Shown here piece by piece: positions 34,992-43,525 of a DNA stretch of 64,000 nt. The stretch is from Subtercola boreus (GTDB taxonomy: Bacteria; Actinomycetota; Actinomycetes; Actinomycetales; Microbacteriaceae). The notes under the pieces are model-generated. The model was not told the DNA's origin. It searched no databases and worked only from the letters and a program-made list of their open reading frames with translations. The position numbers and the translations under genes were made by a program. Within the stretch, counting starts at the first letter, position 1; every line of letters begins with the position of its first letter. The stretch covers positions 353,658 to 417,657 of the forward strand of contig NZ_NBXD01000007.1 in NCBI RefSeq assembly GCF_003399645.1. Reading direction: 5' to 3'.

Positions 34992-36106
34992 CGCCGACGT
35001 GAGACCGTCGCGTTCGGCGCGTAGTACGTGTTCTCGTTGACGATCTTCGAGATCGAGGCGATGTCGGCGGCGCGCGACGTGTTGTCTGCATCGCCGACCT
35101 GCTCCGTCAGCAGCCGGTCGATCTCGGCGTCGGAGATGTAGCCCTGCCCGCCGGTCTTGAGCAGTATCGTGAGCGGCAGGTCGGCATCCATCACCGACGG
35201 AGCGAAGGCGAAGAGAAAGATGCCGGGCAGCGAGGCCGAGAACCGGGCCCCGCTGTAGGTGCTCGACTCCTCGCCGTCGAGGGTGACGTTCAGGCCGGCC
35301 GCTGTGAGGTAGCCGCCGATCGCCTGGGCGATCTGGTCGATCTGGGGCAGGCCGGTGGTGGGGTACGAGAGCGGGATGGCCGAGCCGTCGTATCCGGATG
35401 CCGCGATCAGGCTCTTGGCCTGGGCGAGGTCGAACGTCGTGGCCGCGTTGGTGTGGTCGAAGCCGAAGGTGCGGATGTTCGGGTCGTCGAGCCACTTGGC
35501 CTTGGCCTTGGCATTGAAGCCGGTGTAGAGAACGCGGTTGCTCTGCTGCTCCACCACGTCGACGGTGCCGGAGGCCTTCACCGATCTGACCTGCGACGGC
35601 CCGAGCAGCGCAATGTCGAGGTCGCCCGACTGCACCGAGTTGGCACGGGTGGTCTCATCCGGAACCGGGGTGAACACCACGGTCTGAAACTCGCCCTTGG
35701 TGCCCCAGTAGCTGTCGTTGCGGGTCAGGGTGTACGGTCGCCCGGTGACGGTCGCGTCGGAGAACTTCGCGTCGTCACGGAGGGTGAGGACCCATGTCTT
35801 CAGGTCGTAGCTCTTGGTCCACGCCGTGGAGAGGCGGGGTACGACGGCGCCGGTCGCGTCGGTCGTGGCGAGCTGGTCGAACACATTGTAGAAGACGTTC
35901 AGCGCGGGCAGGTTGGTGTCGAAAAGGGGGTCGAGCGACGACGGTTCGTCGGTCAGGGCGACGGTCACGGTCGACGACGCGGCGTCACCGGATGCTGAAT
36001 CCCCCGATGACGAGGCGCATCCGGCCAGGGCGAGGGCGGCCGTGACGACGACGGCCGCGAGGCCGAGCGATCTCTGCCTGAAGCGCGAGCGGGGTGTGGT
36101 GTTCAT
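34988..36106 (-). CDS. Shortened peptide/nickel-type ABC substrate-binding lipoprotein
   Basis: A 372-residue family 5 binding protein with lipobox ALAGC and GGAGG before the ATG at 36106. It is about 130-160 residues shorter than usual. The expected block between the DDAKFSD strand and the GPYTLTRN strand is missing (KFSDATVTGRPYTLTRNDS). A second join appears at RTFGFDHTNAATTFDLAQAK. The C-terminus stops at NENTYYAPNATVSRRR, before the usual closing region. The frame remains open, so decay is by in-frame deletions and it may be a pseudogene. It could bind substrate poorly or not at all. Confidence 0.7.
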   Translation of the reverse strand: MNTTPRSRFRQRSLGLAAVVVTAALALAGCASSSGDSASGDAASSTVTVALTDEPSSLDPLFDTNLPALNVFYNVFDQLATTDATGAVVPRLSTAWTKSYDLKTWVLTLRDDAKFSDATVTGRPYTLTRNDSYWGTKGEFQTVVFTPVPDETTRANSVQSGDLDIALLGPSQVRSVKASGTVDVVEQQSNRVLYTGFNAKAKAKWLDDPNIRTFGFDHTNAATTFDLAQAKSLIAASGYDGSAIPLSYPTTGLPQIDQIAQAIGGYLTAAGLNVTLDGEESSTYSGARFSASLPGIFLFAFAPSVMDADLPLTILLKTGGQGYISDAEIDRLLTEQVGDADNTSRAADIASISKIVNENTYYAPNATVSRRR

Positions 36107-36143
36107 GAATGCCTCCGGGGGTGCGGGTAAGGGTGCGGGTGAG

Positions 36144-37093
36144 TCAGGTGGTCGAACGTGAGCGTCTGACGCCCACGTTCTGGGAGAGGAACTGGATGCC
36201 GCCGATGACCAGGAAGATGGCCAGCGCCGGCACGAAGACGAGTGACGGGTTGGACTGCAGGTAACGCTGGCCCTCATTGATCATCAGACCGAGGCTCGGC
36301 GTGGGTGGCTGGATGCCGAGGCCGATGAAGCTGAGCGACGACTCGATCGTGACGACGACGCCGATCTCGAAGGCCGCGAGAATGACGACCTGCGAGAGCA
36401 CATTCGGCAGCAGGTGCTTGCGAATGACCCAGAATCCGGATGCCCCGGCCGACCGTGCGGCCTGAACGAACTCCTGCTCCCGCAGCGACACGACCATCGA
36501 CCGCACGACCCGGCCGTAGCCGACCCAGTCCGTGAGCCCGAGCAGCACCACGAGCAGCAACGGTCTCGAACCGAGCGTCGCAACCAGAACGATGAGCAGC
36601 AGCACCACCGGGATGGCGAGCTGGATGTCCCCGATCGACATGAGCACGGTGTCGATCCGCCCGCGGAAGTACCCGGCGGTCAGCCCCACACTCGTTCCGA
36701 CGAGCGCACTGATCAGTACGGCACCGAAGGCCACGAGCAGGGAGACCCGCACCGCCACCGACAGGCGGCTCAGGATGTCGCGACCCAGGGCATCCGTGCC
36801 GAGAAGGTGCGCGGGGTTCTGTAAGGGTGCAAGCAGGTTGTCGCCGAGATCCTGGGTGTCGGTGTCGAAACCGGGCAGGAACGGTACGACGAGCACCAGC
36901 ACGGCGACGATCGCGAGCATGATCACGCGATCGTGAACGAGACGCTGAAGCGGCCCCGCTTCGAGGGAGGCCTGTCGCCCGAGATCGCTGCGTCGACGCC
37001 GAGCACGCCGAGCACGCCGAGCACGCCGAGCACGCCGAGCTTCTCCGGGGTCGGCGTTCCGACCGCTTGTTGTACGGGGGTGGTCTGGGTCAT
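36144..37093 (-). pseudogene. Frameshifted ABC permease (DppC type)
   Basis: The ATG at 37093 overlaps the stop of the preceding permease (ATGA) and opens a 56-codon frame ending at 36923. The N-terminal part MTQTTPVQQAVG leads into a GVLGVLGVLGV repeat and RPPSKRGRFSV. The membrane domain continues in another frame from about 36940 (LVHDRVIMLAIVAVLVL) to the stop at 36144. Restoring one base around 36940 (GTC-CTC-GTT) joins them into a normal 316-residue permease with GTDALGRDILSR and an EAA loop. If the frameshift is real, only a truncated or reinitiated protein is made. Confidence 0.8.
36998..37040 (-). repeat. 9-bp tandem repeat in the permease N-terminal coding region
   Basis: GCCGAGCAC on the plus strand is repeated four times plus a partial copy. 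On the minus strand it encodes consecutive Gly-Val-Leu triplets. Being a multiple of 3, it changes protein length without shifting the frame. Confidence 0.85.
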
Positions 37094-38011
37094 GCGAGCC
37101 TCACTCGGGGATCGAGAACCGCGTACAGCAGGTCGACGATGAAGTTGATGACGATGAAGACGACCGCGATGACGACCACGCCGGCCTGCACGATCGGGTA
37201 GTCGCGCTGGGTGACGCCCTCGATGATCAGACGACCGAGCCCCGGCCAGTTGAAAACCATCTCGATCACGACGAGCCCGCCGACGAGCACGCCGAGGTTG
37301 ATGCCGGCGACGGTGATGATGGGCAGCAGCGCGTTCGGCAGCTGATGGCGGATGACCACGCGCGAGTGCGGCACGCCCTTGGCAAGGGCCGTGCGCACGT
37401 AGTCGGAGCGGCGGCTCTCGGCGAACGAGGCGTTGAACAGCCGCAGGTAGAGGGCGATCTCGAAGGTCGAGACGGTGGCGACCGGGAGCACGAAGCTGAG
37501 GGCAGAGTTCATCCCGAGGGCCGGCAGCAGCCCCGCCCAGACTGAGAAGACGAGGATGAGCAGGATGCCGAAGAGGTACGGCGGGATGGCCTGGCGCACG
37601 GTCGCGATCGAGAGCATGGCGGTACGCACCCGGGGCCGGGTGCTCAGTTCTCCGGCGACGGCCAGGACGATCGCGAGCACGAAGCCCACCGCGAACGAGA
37701 TGAACGCGAGCTGCAGGGCGGCGGGGAGCCGCTGCAGCACCAGAGCGAGCGACGAGGTCGACTGCCGGATCGAGTTGCCGAGGTCGCCGTGCACCGCATC
37801 GACCAGGAAGCGGCCGTACTGCCCGGCCAGCGAGTCGTTCAACCCGAGGGAGGTGCGCATGTCGGCGACATCCTGTGGCGTCGCGTCGCGTCGTTCGGCA
37901 GCATCGGACGAACGGGGTCCCCCGTCAGGCGGGCGAGAACGAATGCGAACGAGAGCACGATGAGATCGTGAGTGCGGTTCGCACCAGTCTCGAGCTGATG
38001 AATCGGAGCAT
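37090..38011 (-). pseudogene. ABC permease (DppB type) with two frameshifts
   Basis: The ATG at 38011, preceded by GAGAGG, begins MLRFISSRLVRTALTI. The protein continues in a second frame with LIVLSFAFVLARLTGDPVRPMLPNDAT. After about 37885 it continues in a third frame with PQDVADMRTSLGLNDS and the rest of the permease to 37090. The first break is consistent with loss of one C at about 37965. The second is a 5-bp tandem duplication (GTCGC on the plus strand, around 37880-37892). Undoing both gives 305 residues, the normal length. The body has TMs, an EAA loop (DYVRTALAKGVPHSRVV) and the C-terminal DPRVRLA. Confidence 0.82.
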
Positions 38012-38157
38012 TCGCGAGGGGCCTCTCAGCAGTCGGGTGGGTGCTGAGATGAACCATACGTTCGCGGTGTAGCCCATGAATATCGGCGAGGTAACCTTTG
38101 GATTGCGCACCCCGGAGGCCGGTCGATGAACGGCCCCGGGTCGATATACGCCACCCG

Positions 38158-39168
38158 TCAGACGGTCGGGAAGGCCGCCTTGACCGCAGACACGCGCAGG
38201 AAGTCGAGCTTCGCGGCCGCCTCCGAGCCCGTGGCGGCGGTGTAGGCGACGATGCGGAGGTCGGTTCCGGCGACGCTGAAGACATCGCAGTCGAGTTCGA
38301 GATCGCCGACGAGGGGGCTTCGAACGACCTTGCGCTCGGACTGGTGCTCGCCGACCGCACCGCTCTCCCACAGGTCGCGGAACCGCTCGCTCGCGCTCCG
38401 CAACTCGGCCACCAGCGCGTTCACCCTGCGGTCGTCGGGGTAGCGACCCTGCACGCGGCGGAGGTCGGCGACGAGCGAGGCGCCGAAGGCGTCGAGGCTT
38501 CCGGAGCGGCTCACGATGCGGGATTCGCCGGTGCCTGTGGCTGTGCCTGTGCCGGTGCCGGTGCCTGTGCCGGTGGCTGTGCTGGTGCCTGCGGCTGGGC
38601 TGGTGGCAGCGACTGCGGCCGTGCCTGTGCCTGCGCCTATGCCGGTGCCCATGCCGGTCTCGTCGGCGTCTCTGTGCAGGGCTTCGCCCGTGAACATCGA
38701 GCGCACGAGGTTGGGGCGGCCCGTCGCGGGGCGAACGGGCTCACCGAGCAGCGCGGCCCAGAGCGGGCTCCACGAGATGAGGTCCCACGCAGCGGTGAAC
38801 ACCGCCACAGGGGTCTCGCCGAGTCGGGCGACGAGTCGCTGCACGCCGGGCGGGATGTGCGACGGGACCTCGCGCGGTGAGGGTGGAAGCAGCCCCGACA
38901 CCACGAAGAGGTGATCCCGTTCGGCATCGTTCAGCTGCAGCGCCCGCGCCAGGGCAGCGGCGACCTGGGCGGAGGGACGCCGGGCGCGACCCTGCTCGAG
39001 GCGCACGACATAGTCCACGCTCAGGCCGGCCAGCGCGGCGAGCTCCTCCCGGCGCAGGCCCGCTGCCCGGCGGGAATCGCCGGCGGGCAGCCCCACGTCG
39101 AGCGGGGAGAGACGGTCGCGCCAGGAACGCAGGAGCGCCCCCAGATCGCCGTGCCGGTCATCCTGCAT
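38158..39168 (-). CDS. XRE/HTH regulator with MmyB-like ligand domain and Gly-Thr repeat insert
   Basis: A 336-residue regulator. The N-terminal HTH is typical of the MmyB-like group (RRAAGLRREELAALAGLSVDYV, then RLEQGRARRPS). A PAS-like MmyB ligand-binding domain follows, with FTAAWDLISWSPLWAALLG and RNLVRSMF-like segments. About residues 170-215 are a Gly-Thr-Ala low-complexity insert, encoded by imperfect hexanucleotide repeats at about 38522-38658. Members typically repress a divergent oxidoreductase gene, and here an SDR gene starts 144 bp away in the opposite direction. The ligand is unknown. Confidence 0.87.
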   Translation of the reverse strand: MQDDRHGDLGALLRSWRDRLSPLDVGLPAGDSRRAAGLRREELAALAGLSVDYVVRLEQGRARRPSAQVAAALARALQLNDAERDHLFVVSGLLPPSPREVPSHIPPGVQRLVARLGETPVAVFTAAWDLISWSPLWAALLGEPVRPATGRPNLVRSMFTGEALHRDADETGMGTGIGAGTGTAAVAATSPAAGTSTATGTGTGTGTGTATGTGESRIVSRSGSLDAFGASLVADLRRVQGRYPDDRRVNALVAELRSASERFRDLWESGAVGEHQSERKVVRSPLVGDLELDCDVFSVAGTDLRIVAYTAATGSEAAAKLDFLRVSAVKAAFPTV

Positions 39169-39311
39169 CGCCTCAGTTTGACAGTGCGCGGGCGGGAATG
39201 GCGGGTTCTGGGTGGTACCGCCAGTCCCTACGCTGGGTGCACCTCACGCTGGGCCGACCTCACGCTCGGCCGGGCCACGACAGTGCCGGCGGCCGGGTCG
39301 AGACTGGGGCC

Positions 39312-40034
39312 ATGACCATTTCACCCTCCACCACATCCGCTTCATCCGTCACCCTCATCTCCGGGGCCAACAAGGGTCTCGGCTACGAGACCGCCCGCCG
39401 CCTGATCGCAGCAGGCCACACCGTCTGGATGGGCGCTCGCGACGAGGCCCGCGGACGCGCTGCCGCCGACGCCCTCGGCGGCCGTTTCGTGCAGCTCGAC
39501 GTGACCGATGACGCCTCCGTGGCTGCCGCGGCCCGAACGATCGCCGCGTCGGGCGGACTCGACGTGCTCGTGAACAACGCCGGCATCACCGGGACGCATG
39601 CCGCGCCCGCCGACCTCACTGGCGCCGACGCTCTGGAGGTGTTCGACACCAACGTCGTGAGCATCGTGCGCATGACGTCGGCGTTCCTGCCGCTGCTGCG
39701 GACCTCGGCCGCACCCACCATCGTGAACGTCACGAGCGGTATGGGCTCCTTCTCCTCAGTGCTCGATCCGGAGCGAGTCGAATCGCAGATCGTCGCTCCG
39801 CTCTACCAGGCATCGAAGTCGGCCGTCACAATGCTCACCGTGCAGTACGCGAAGGCGTTCCCCGAACTGCGGATCAATGCCGCCGACCCCGGCTACACCG
39901 CCACCGACCTCAACGGGAACAGCGGCCCCCAGACCGTCACCGAGGGCACCGACGCCATCGTCGACCTCGCGACCCGCGGCGGAACCGGCCCCACCGGCAC
40001 CTTCATCGACCGCGCCGGCGTCGCGGCGTTCTGA
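39312..40034 (+). CDS. SDR family NAD(P)-dependent oxidoreductase
   Basis: A 240-residue classical short-chain dehydrogenase. The cofactor motif is SGANKGLGYETARRL, followed by the NNAG motif, a serine-containing NVTSGMGSF and the YQASK active site with tyrosine and lysine. The start ATG at 39312 follows the divergent promoter region shared with the MmyB-like regulator. Such pairs commonly respond to small aromatic or aldehyde compounds. The substrate is unknown. Confidence 0.9.
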   Translation: MTISPSTTSASSVTLISGANKGLGYETARRLIAAGHTVWMGARDEARGRAAADALGGRFVQLDVTDDASVAAAARTIAASGGLDVLVNNAGITGTHAAPADLTGADALEVFDTNVVSIVRMTSAFLPLLRTSAAPTIVNVTSGMGSFSSVLDPERVESQIVAPLYQASKSAVTMLTVQYAKAFPELRINAADPGYTATDLNGNSGPQTVTEGTDAIVDLATRGGTGPTGTFIDRAGVAAF

Positions 40035-40329
40035 GCGGCCGGCCGACTCGGGCTTCGGGGGACTGTAGCTTCGGGGGGCTTGGCGCCGGGCTCGGGCTGG
40101 GGCCAGGCTGGGGCTGAGGGCCGGGGCTGAGGGCCAGGCTGGGGATGGGGCCGGGGTCAGGCTGGAGCTGAGGGCCGGGCTGGAGCTGAGGGCCGGGCTG
40201 GGGTTGGGGCTGGGGCTGTTGCTGGCGGCGCCCTCTGCGGGAGGCGCACGCCCTGCGTGAGGCGCACGCTCTGGCCGGCCCGGCCTCCCCAGGGCCCGGC
40301 TCCGTCAGAGTGAACGGCGGTAGGTGATT
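40035..40329. repeat. G-rich minisatellite-like intergenic DNA
   Basis: From about 40075 to 40225 the plus strand is built of imperfect repeats of CTGGGGCTGAGGGCCGGG-like units. It is highly G-rich on the plus strand. No gene can be supported. It may derive from a proline/glutamine-rich coding tail on the minus strand, but no intact frame is convincing. Confidence 0.6.
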
Positions 40330-40440
40330 TCCTCGCCGCACTTGGACCAGGCCCGCCTTCGAGAGCACCCGCTGGGAAGCACTGTTTCCGAGGTCGGTTT
40401 CTGCCTCCGCCACCGTCGCGCCGTGACGTCGACCCAGCGC
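40330..40440 (-). pseudogene. Relic of a GNAT acetyltransferase C-terminus
   Basis: On the minus strand a short stretch reads HGATVAEAETDLGNSASQRV followed by LSKAGLVQV. This resembles the GNAT motif around NxASxxVxxKxGF. The flanking sequence in the same frame is arginine/proline-rich and not GNAT-like, so only a fragment remains. The rest of the 40441-40789 gap shows no supported feature apart from short repeats of GCGTCAGAAGGCC near its right end. Confidence 0.4.
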
Positions 40441-40789
40441 GGTCGCCCGCGGATAGGTCGCTCTCTGAAACGATCCGGGTCGACGGAACCGGCCACTCGC
40501 CCGAAGTGATCCGGCGAGCGAGCGCGGGTGCGATTCGTATGAGCAGCAGCCGAACTGTCGTGAGGTGCATCGCCCTCCACTTTCCGCCCTCCACTCTCCC
40601 ACCTCCACGAACCCACCTCCACCCTCCCGCCTCCACCCGCTCTCACATCCACTCGGATGATGAGCGACCGCGGGGAGTCGAGGGAGTCGGAAGCGCGCAT
40701 AAAGGGGTCGCTGGACCGTGAGGGGTCGAGGGTGTCCACAGGGCCTCGCGGCGTCAGAAGGCCTAGCGGCGTCAGAAGGCCTCCCGTCG

Positions 40790-42685
40790 TCAGAAGGGTG
40801 GAGTGGTGTCGCGGACCTCGTGGCGCGTAGTGAAGCGCGGGGTGGGTCGTACAGCCGAGCTGGGGCGCGGTGGGGTGGGGGGTGTGGGTTCTACGTGGTA
40901 CTCGAAGCCGGCGGGAGACGTCCAGGTGATGGTGCCGGTGGGGGTCTGCTCGATGGTCCAGGTGGTGTGGTGTTTGACTTTGTGGTGGCTGGTACAGAGT
41001 GGGCTCAGGTTGAGGAGGTCGGTTGTGCCGCCGTCCTCCCAGGCGATGGTGTGGTCGAGGTCTGCGGTGGTGGAGGGAGTGCAGTCCAGGGGGAAGGTGC
41101 ATTCGGTATGAGTGAGGCGGATGAGCTCGTCGAGGTCAGCCGGGGGTCTGTAGCGTTCTCGTCTGTAGGCGAGTGGAATTCCGGTGATCGGGTCGGTCAG
41201 GATCCGCCGGAGCGAGGGTGCGTCGCGGGTGAGTATGAGTGCGGTGTGCTGGTCGATGGGCCCGTAGCCCTCCAGCTCCGCCCATCGTCCGGTGTCGAGA
41301 CCGGCGACAAGCGCCACGAACCGCCCGTCGATCTCGTGATCGTCAGGGGGAGGGTCAGCAGTGGTCGATGAGGCGGTGGTAGTCGGCGGCGTGGCGGGGG
41401 TGGCTCGAGGTGCGGTGGGCGTGGATGTCTGTGTGGCGGGGGTGGCTCGAGGTGCGGTGGCCGCGGCTGTTGGTGTGGCGAGGGTGGCTCGAGGTGCGGT
41501 GGGCGCGGATGTCGGAGTGGCGAGGGTGGCTCGAGGTGCGGCGGGCGTGGATGTCGGTGCGGTGGGCGCGGCTGTCGATGTGGCGAGGACAGCTGTCGGT
41601 GTGGCGGGCGGAATCGGAGGGCAGCCCTCTGACGCCGTGGGGTGCCCCGGCAGGGCCGGGAGGAGGGCAAGGACCGGGACGGTGATGTTCACTCGGGCGC
41701 GGATGCCGGGGGTGACGGTGGGGATCTGGGTCTCGGCGTTGAGCATCAGGTCGGTGAGGGTGTCCACGCGCAACTGGGTCAGGGTGCGGGGGTCGCCCGA
41801 GTTCTTCGCTGACCGGCCCAGTTCTGTGGCGCGATTGTAGATCGCGACCGCTTCGACCGCCGGGAGGTAGAGGGAGAGGTATGCCATTCCGTCTGAGGCG
41901 GGTTCGAGGTAGAGACGGCGGCAGGCTGCGGCGTCGGTGTGGCGTTGGATCGCGGTGTCGGGTTGCGCGTGCTCGACCGCTGAGCGCGCGAGCCTCTCGA
42001 GGCGTTGCACGGAAACGTTCCGGGCGGCGGGAAGGAGTTCGGCCTCGTAGGCGGGCAGGCAGTCGGCGGGCAGGGTTCGGGAGCATTCGACGATCTTCTC
42101 AGCGTGGCGGTAGGAGATGGTGCCTGATCGGAGGGCGGTCATCGTCGAGCTGAACACGCCGGTGAGGCCCTCGCTGGTGTGCAGGAGTCGGCGGGCGTCG
42201 CCCTCGCTCAGGTGCAGGGCGACAGCGAGCTCGGTGGTGACCTCGCGCTCTGCGACCATCTGGCTCGACCACTGCGGGCCGCCACGGAACGTGTCCTGCG
42301 AGTGCAGACCCACACCCGCCAGTCGGGCCTCCTCGACCAGCGCCGCGTGCTCCGCCTGCGCCGCAGCCAGCAGGCGGTGACTCTGCAGCACCGCGGTCAC
42401 CGCCGCTGCAAAACGCTCGCGCCGCGACTCTGATAACCCAGGCTGAGATTCGTGAGATTCGTGCGATCCGTGCAATTCGTGCGATCCAGACTGCGATCTG
42501 TGCGATCCCGACGGCGACTCGGGCGATCCCGACGGCGACTCGTGCGATCCCGACGGCGACCCCAGTGCACTCGTGCCCGGCCTCGACGGCAGCTCCGCCC
42601 GAGGCGGCGTCGGGACGGAGTCGACGAACCGCGGCGGGGTGGAAGCGCCGACCAACGGTCGTTCAGTGAGCAATTCTCGGGTCAT
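40790..42685 (-). CDS. DUF222 / 13E12-repeat HNH endonuclease-like protein with expanded repeats
   Basis: A 631-residue protein of the actinobacterial 13E12 family. The helical DUF222 region spans about residues 80-330. The C-terminal HNH motif is DLDHTIAWEDGGTTDLLNL followed by LCTSHHKVKHH. Two low-complexity parts are unusual. The N-terminus repeats SGSHES/SPSG units. The middle, about residues 345-430, is an Ala-Pro-Thr repeat with units like APRATLATPTSAPT, encoded by a 42-bp minisatellite around 41390-41610. I chose the ATG at 42685; a TTG four codons earlier is possible. These genes occur in many copies in Microbacteriaceae, and their role is unclear. Confidence 0.85.
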   Translation of the reverse strand: MTRELLTERPLVGASTPPRFVDSVPTPPRAELPSRPGTSALGSPSGSHESPSGSPESPSGSHRSQSGSHELHGSHESHESQPGLSESRRERFAAAVTAVLQSHRLLAAAQAEHAALVEEARLAGVGLHSQDTFRGGPQWSSQMVAEREVTTELAVALHLSEGDARRLLHTSEGLTGVFSSTMTALRSGTISYRHAEKIVECSRTLPADCLPAYEAELLPAARNVSVQRLERLARSAVEHAQPDTAIQRHTDAAACRRLYLEPASDGMAYLSLYLPAVEAVAIYNRATELGRSAKNSGDPRTLTQLRVDTLTDLMLNAETQIPTVTPGIRARVNITVPVLALLPALPGHPTASEGCPPIPPATPTAVLATSTAAPTAPTSTPAAPRATLATPTSAPTAPRATLATPTAAATAPRATPATQTSTPTAPRATPATPPTTTASSTTADPPPDDHEIDGRFVALVAGLDTGRWAELEGYGPIDQHTALILTRDAPSLRRILTDPITGIPLAYRRERYRPPADLDELIRLTHTECTFPLDCTPSTTADLDHTIAWEDGGTTDLLNLSPLCTSHHKVKHHTTWTIEQTPTGTITWTSPAGFEYHVEPTPPTPPRPSSAVRPTPRFTTRHEVRDTTPPF

Positions 42686-42784
42686 GCAGACAGTCAACCA
42701 CGGGCATCCGACACCCGAAGGAGACTGCCGGAATCGGTGGACAAACCGTCGAACCAGCAGGTTGTGGAGGAGAGGACGAAGACT

Positions 42785-43414
42785 CTAGAAGAGGGTCTCT
42801 GCCGTCGATGCCGTCGATACCGCCGACGTCGAAACTCGCTCAGCGGCTCGTCCGGAACCCGGCGCCGCGACAGGCGCCGCGAGAGAAGCCACAACGGGCG
42901 CACCACCCGCACCACCACCACCAGCACCGGCTCCCGCCGAACCACTCACCCCACCCGGGTACCCCGGCCCGACCTCGGGCGCGCGCCCGCGGGCGAACGC
43001 CTCCGCGGCACCTCGTGCGCGGGTATCCGCCGCCTCGTTGAGCTCGTGGCCGACGTGGCCCTTCACCCATTCGAAACGGTAGCGGCGGCCGACGATGGCC
43101 GCATCGATCTCCTTGATGAGGTCGAGGTTCATGACCGGTTTGCCGTCGCCCTTGCGCCAGCCCTTGCGCTTCCAGCCGGGCATCCATTTGGTCACGGTGT
43201 TGATGACGTACTGGCTGTCGCAGAGGATGTGCAGGTCGTCATCGACGTGCGCCGTCGCCCGGAAGAGCTCGAGCACGGCCTTCAGTTCGCCCATGTTGTT
43301 GGTTCCGTGCGGCCAGCCGCCGGCGCCCCAGGTGTTGTCGTCGATGTACCAGGCCCAGCCGGCGGGCCCCGGGTTGCCGAGCGCGGAGCCGTCGGCGGAT
43401 GCAGTGATAGTCAT
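42785..43414 (-). CDS. rnhA: Ribonuclease HI with C-terminal low-complexity tail
   Basis: A 209-residue protein. The first roughly 145 residues form a canonical RNase HI. Catalytic acids are visible in SADGSALGNPGP, NMGELKAVLE, LCDSQYV and NEAADTRAR. The basic WKRKGWRKGDGKP handle matches the substrate-binding loop. It cleaves the RNA strand of RNA/DNA hybrids. A Gly/Ala-rich tail of about 60 residues follows, longer than in minimal RNase HI proteins. The gene is divergent from the flavoprotein at 43526. Confidence 0.93.
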   Translation of the reverse strand: MTITASADGSALGNPGPAGWAWYIDDNTWGAGGWPHGTNNMGELKAVLELFRATAHVDDDLHILCDSQYVINTVTKWMPGWKRKGWRKGDGKPVMNLDLIKEIDAAIVGRRYRFEWVKGHVGHELNEAADTRARGAAEAFARGRAPEVGPGYPGGVSGSAGAGAGGGGAGGAPVVASLAAPVAAPGSGRAAERVSTSAVSTASTAETLF

Positions 43415-43456
43415 TGCTTCAAGGGTAGCGGGCGGGCCATCGTCAGTCGTCTCGGT

Positions 43457-43503
43457 TAAACTCCGGCTAGCCGCACACGAACACCCCAGCACACGAACAC
43501 CCA
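43457..43503 (+). promoter_or_regulatory. Candidate -10 (TAAACT) and 16-bp tandem duplication in the leader
   Basis: TAAACT at 43457-43462 matches TAnnnT. GCACACGAACACCCCA at 43473-43488 is followed directly by a near-identical copy at 43489-43503. The AAGAGG RBS and the ATG at 43526 follow. The duplication may be an operator or a neutral slippage product. Confidence 0.4.
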
Positions 43504-43525
43504 GACCCCGAACGAAGAGGCACCC

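Noticed and set aside
34992..35495. N-terminal extension of the lone ATPase frame
   Set aside because: The extension is an arginine/proline-rich shadow of the binding-protein gene; the GTGA junction at 34991 gives the proper start.
37875..38072. Plus-strand frame resembling a small regulator
   Set aside because: It is antisense to the reconstructed N-terminus of the DppB-type permease, whose minus-strand start has a good RBS and family-typical sequence.
40003..40608. Long minus-strand frame with Pro/Gln repeats after the SDR gene
   Set aside because: The sequence is low complexity, and only a short GNAT-like stretch within it looks protein-derived.
41390..41610. Possible CRISPR or noncoding repeat array
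   Set aside because: The 42-bp repeats are in frame inside an intact HNH-protein gene and encode a regular Ala-Pro-Thr repeat without unique spacers.
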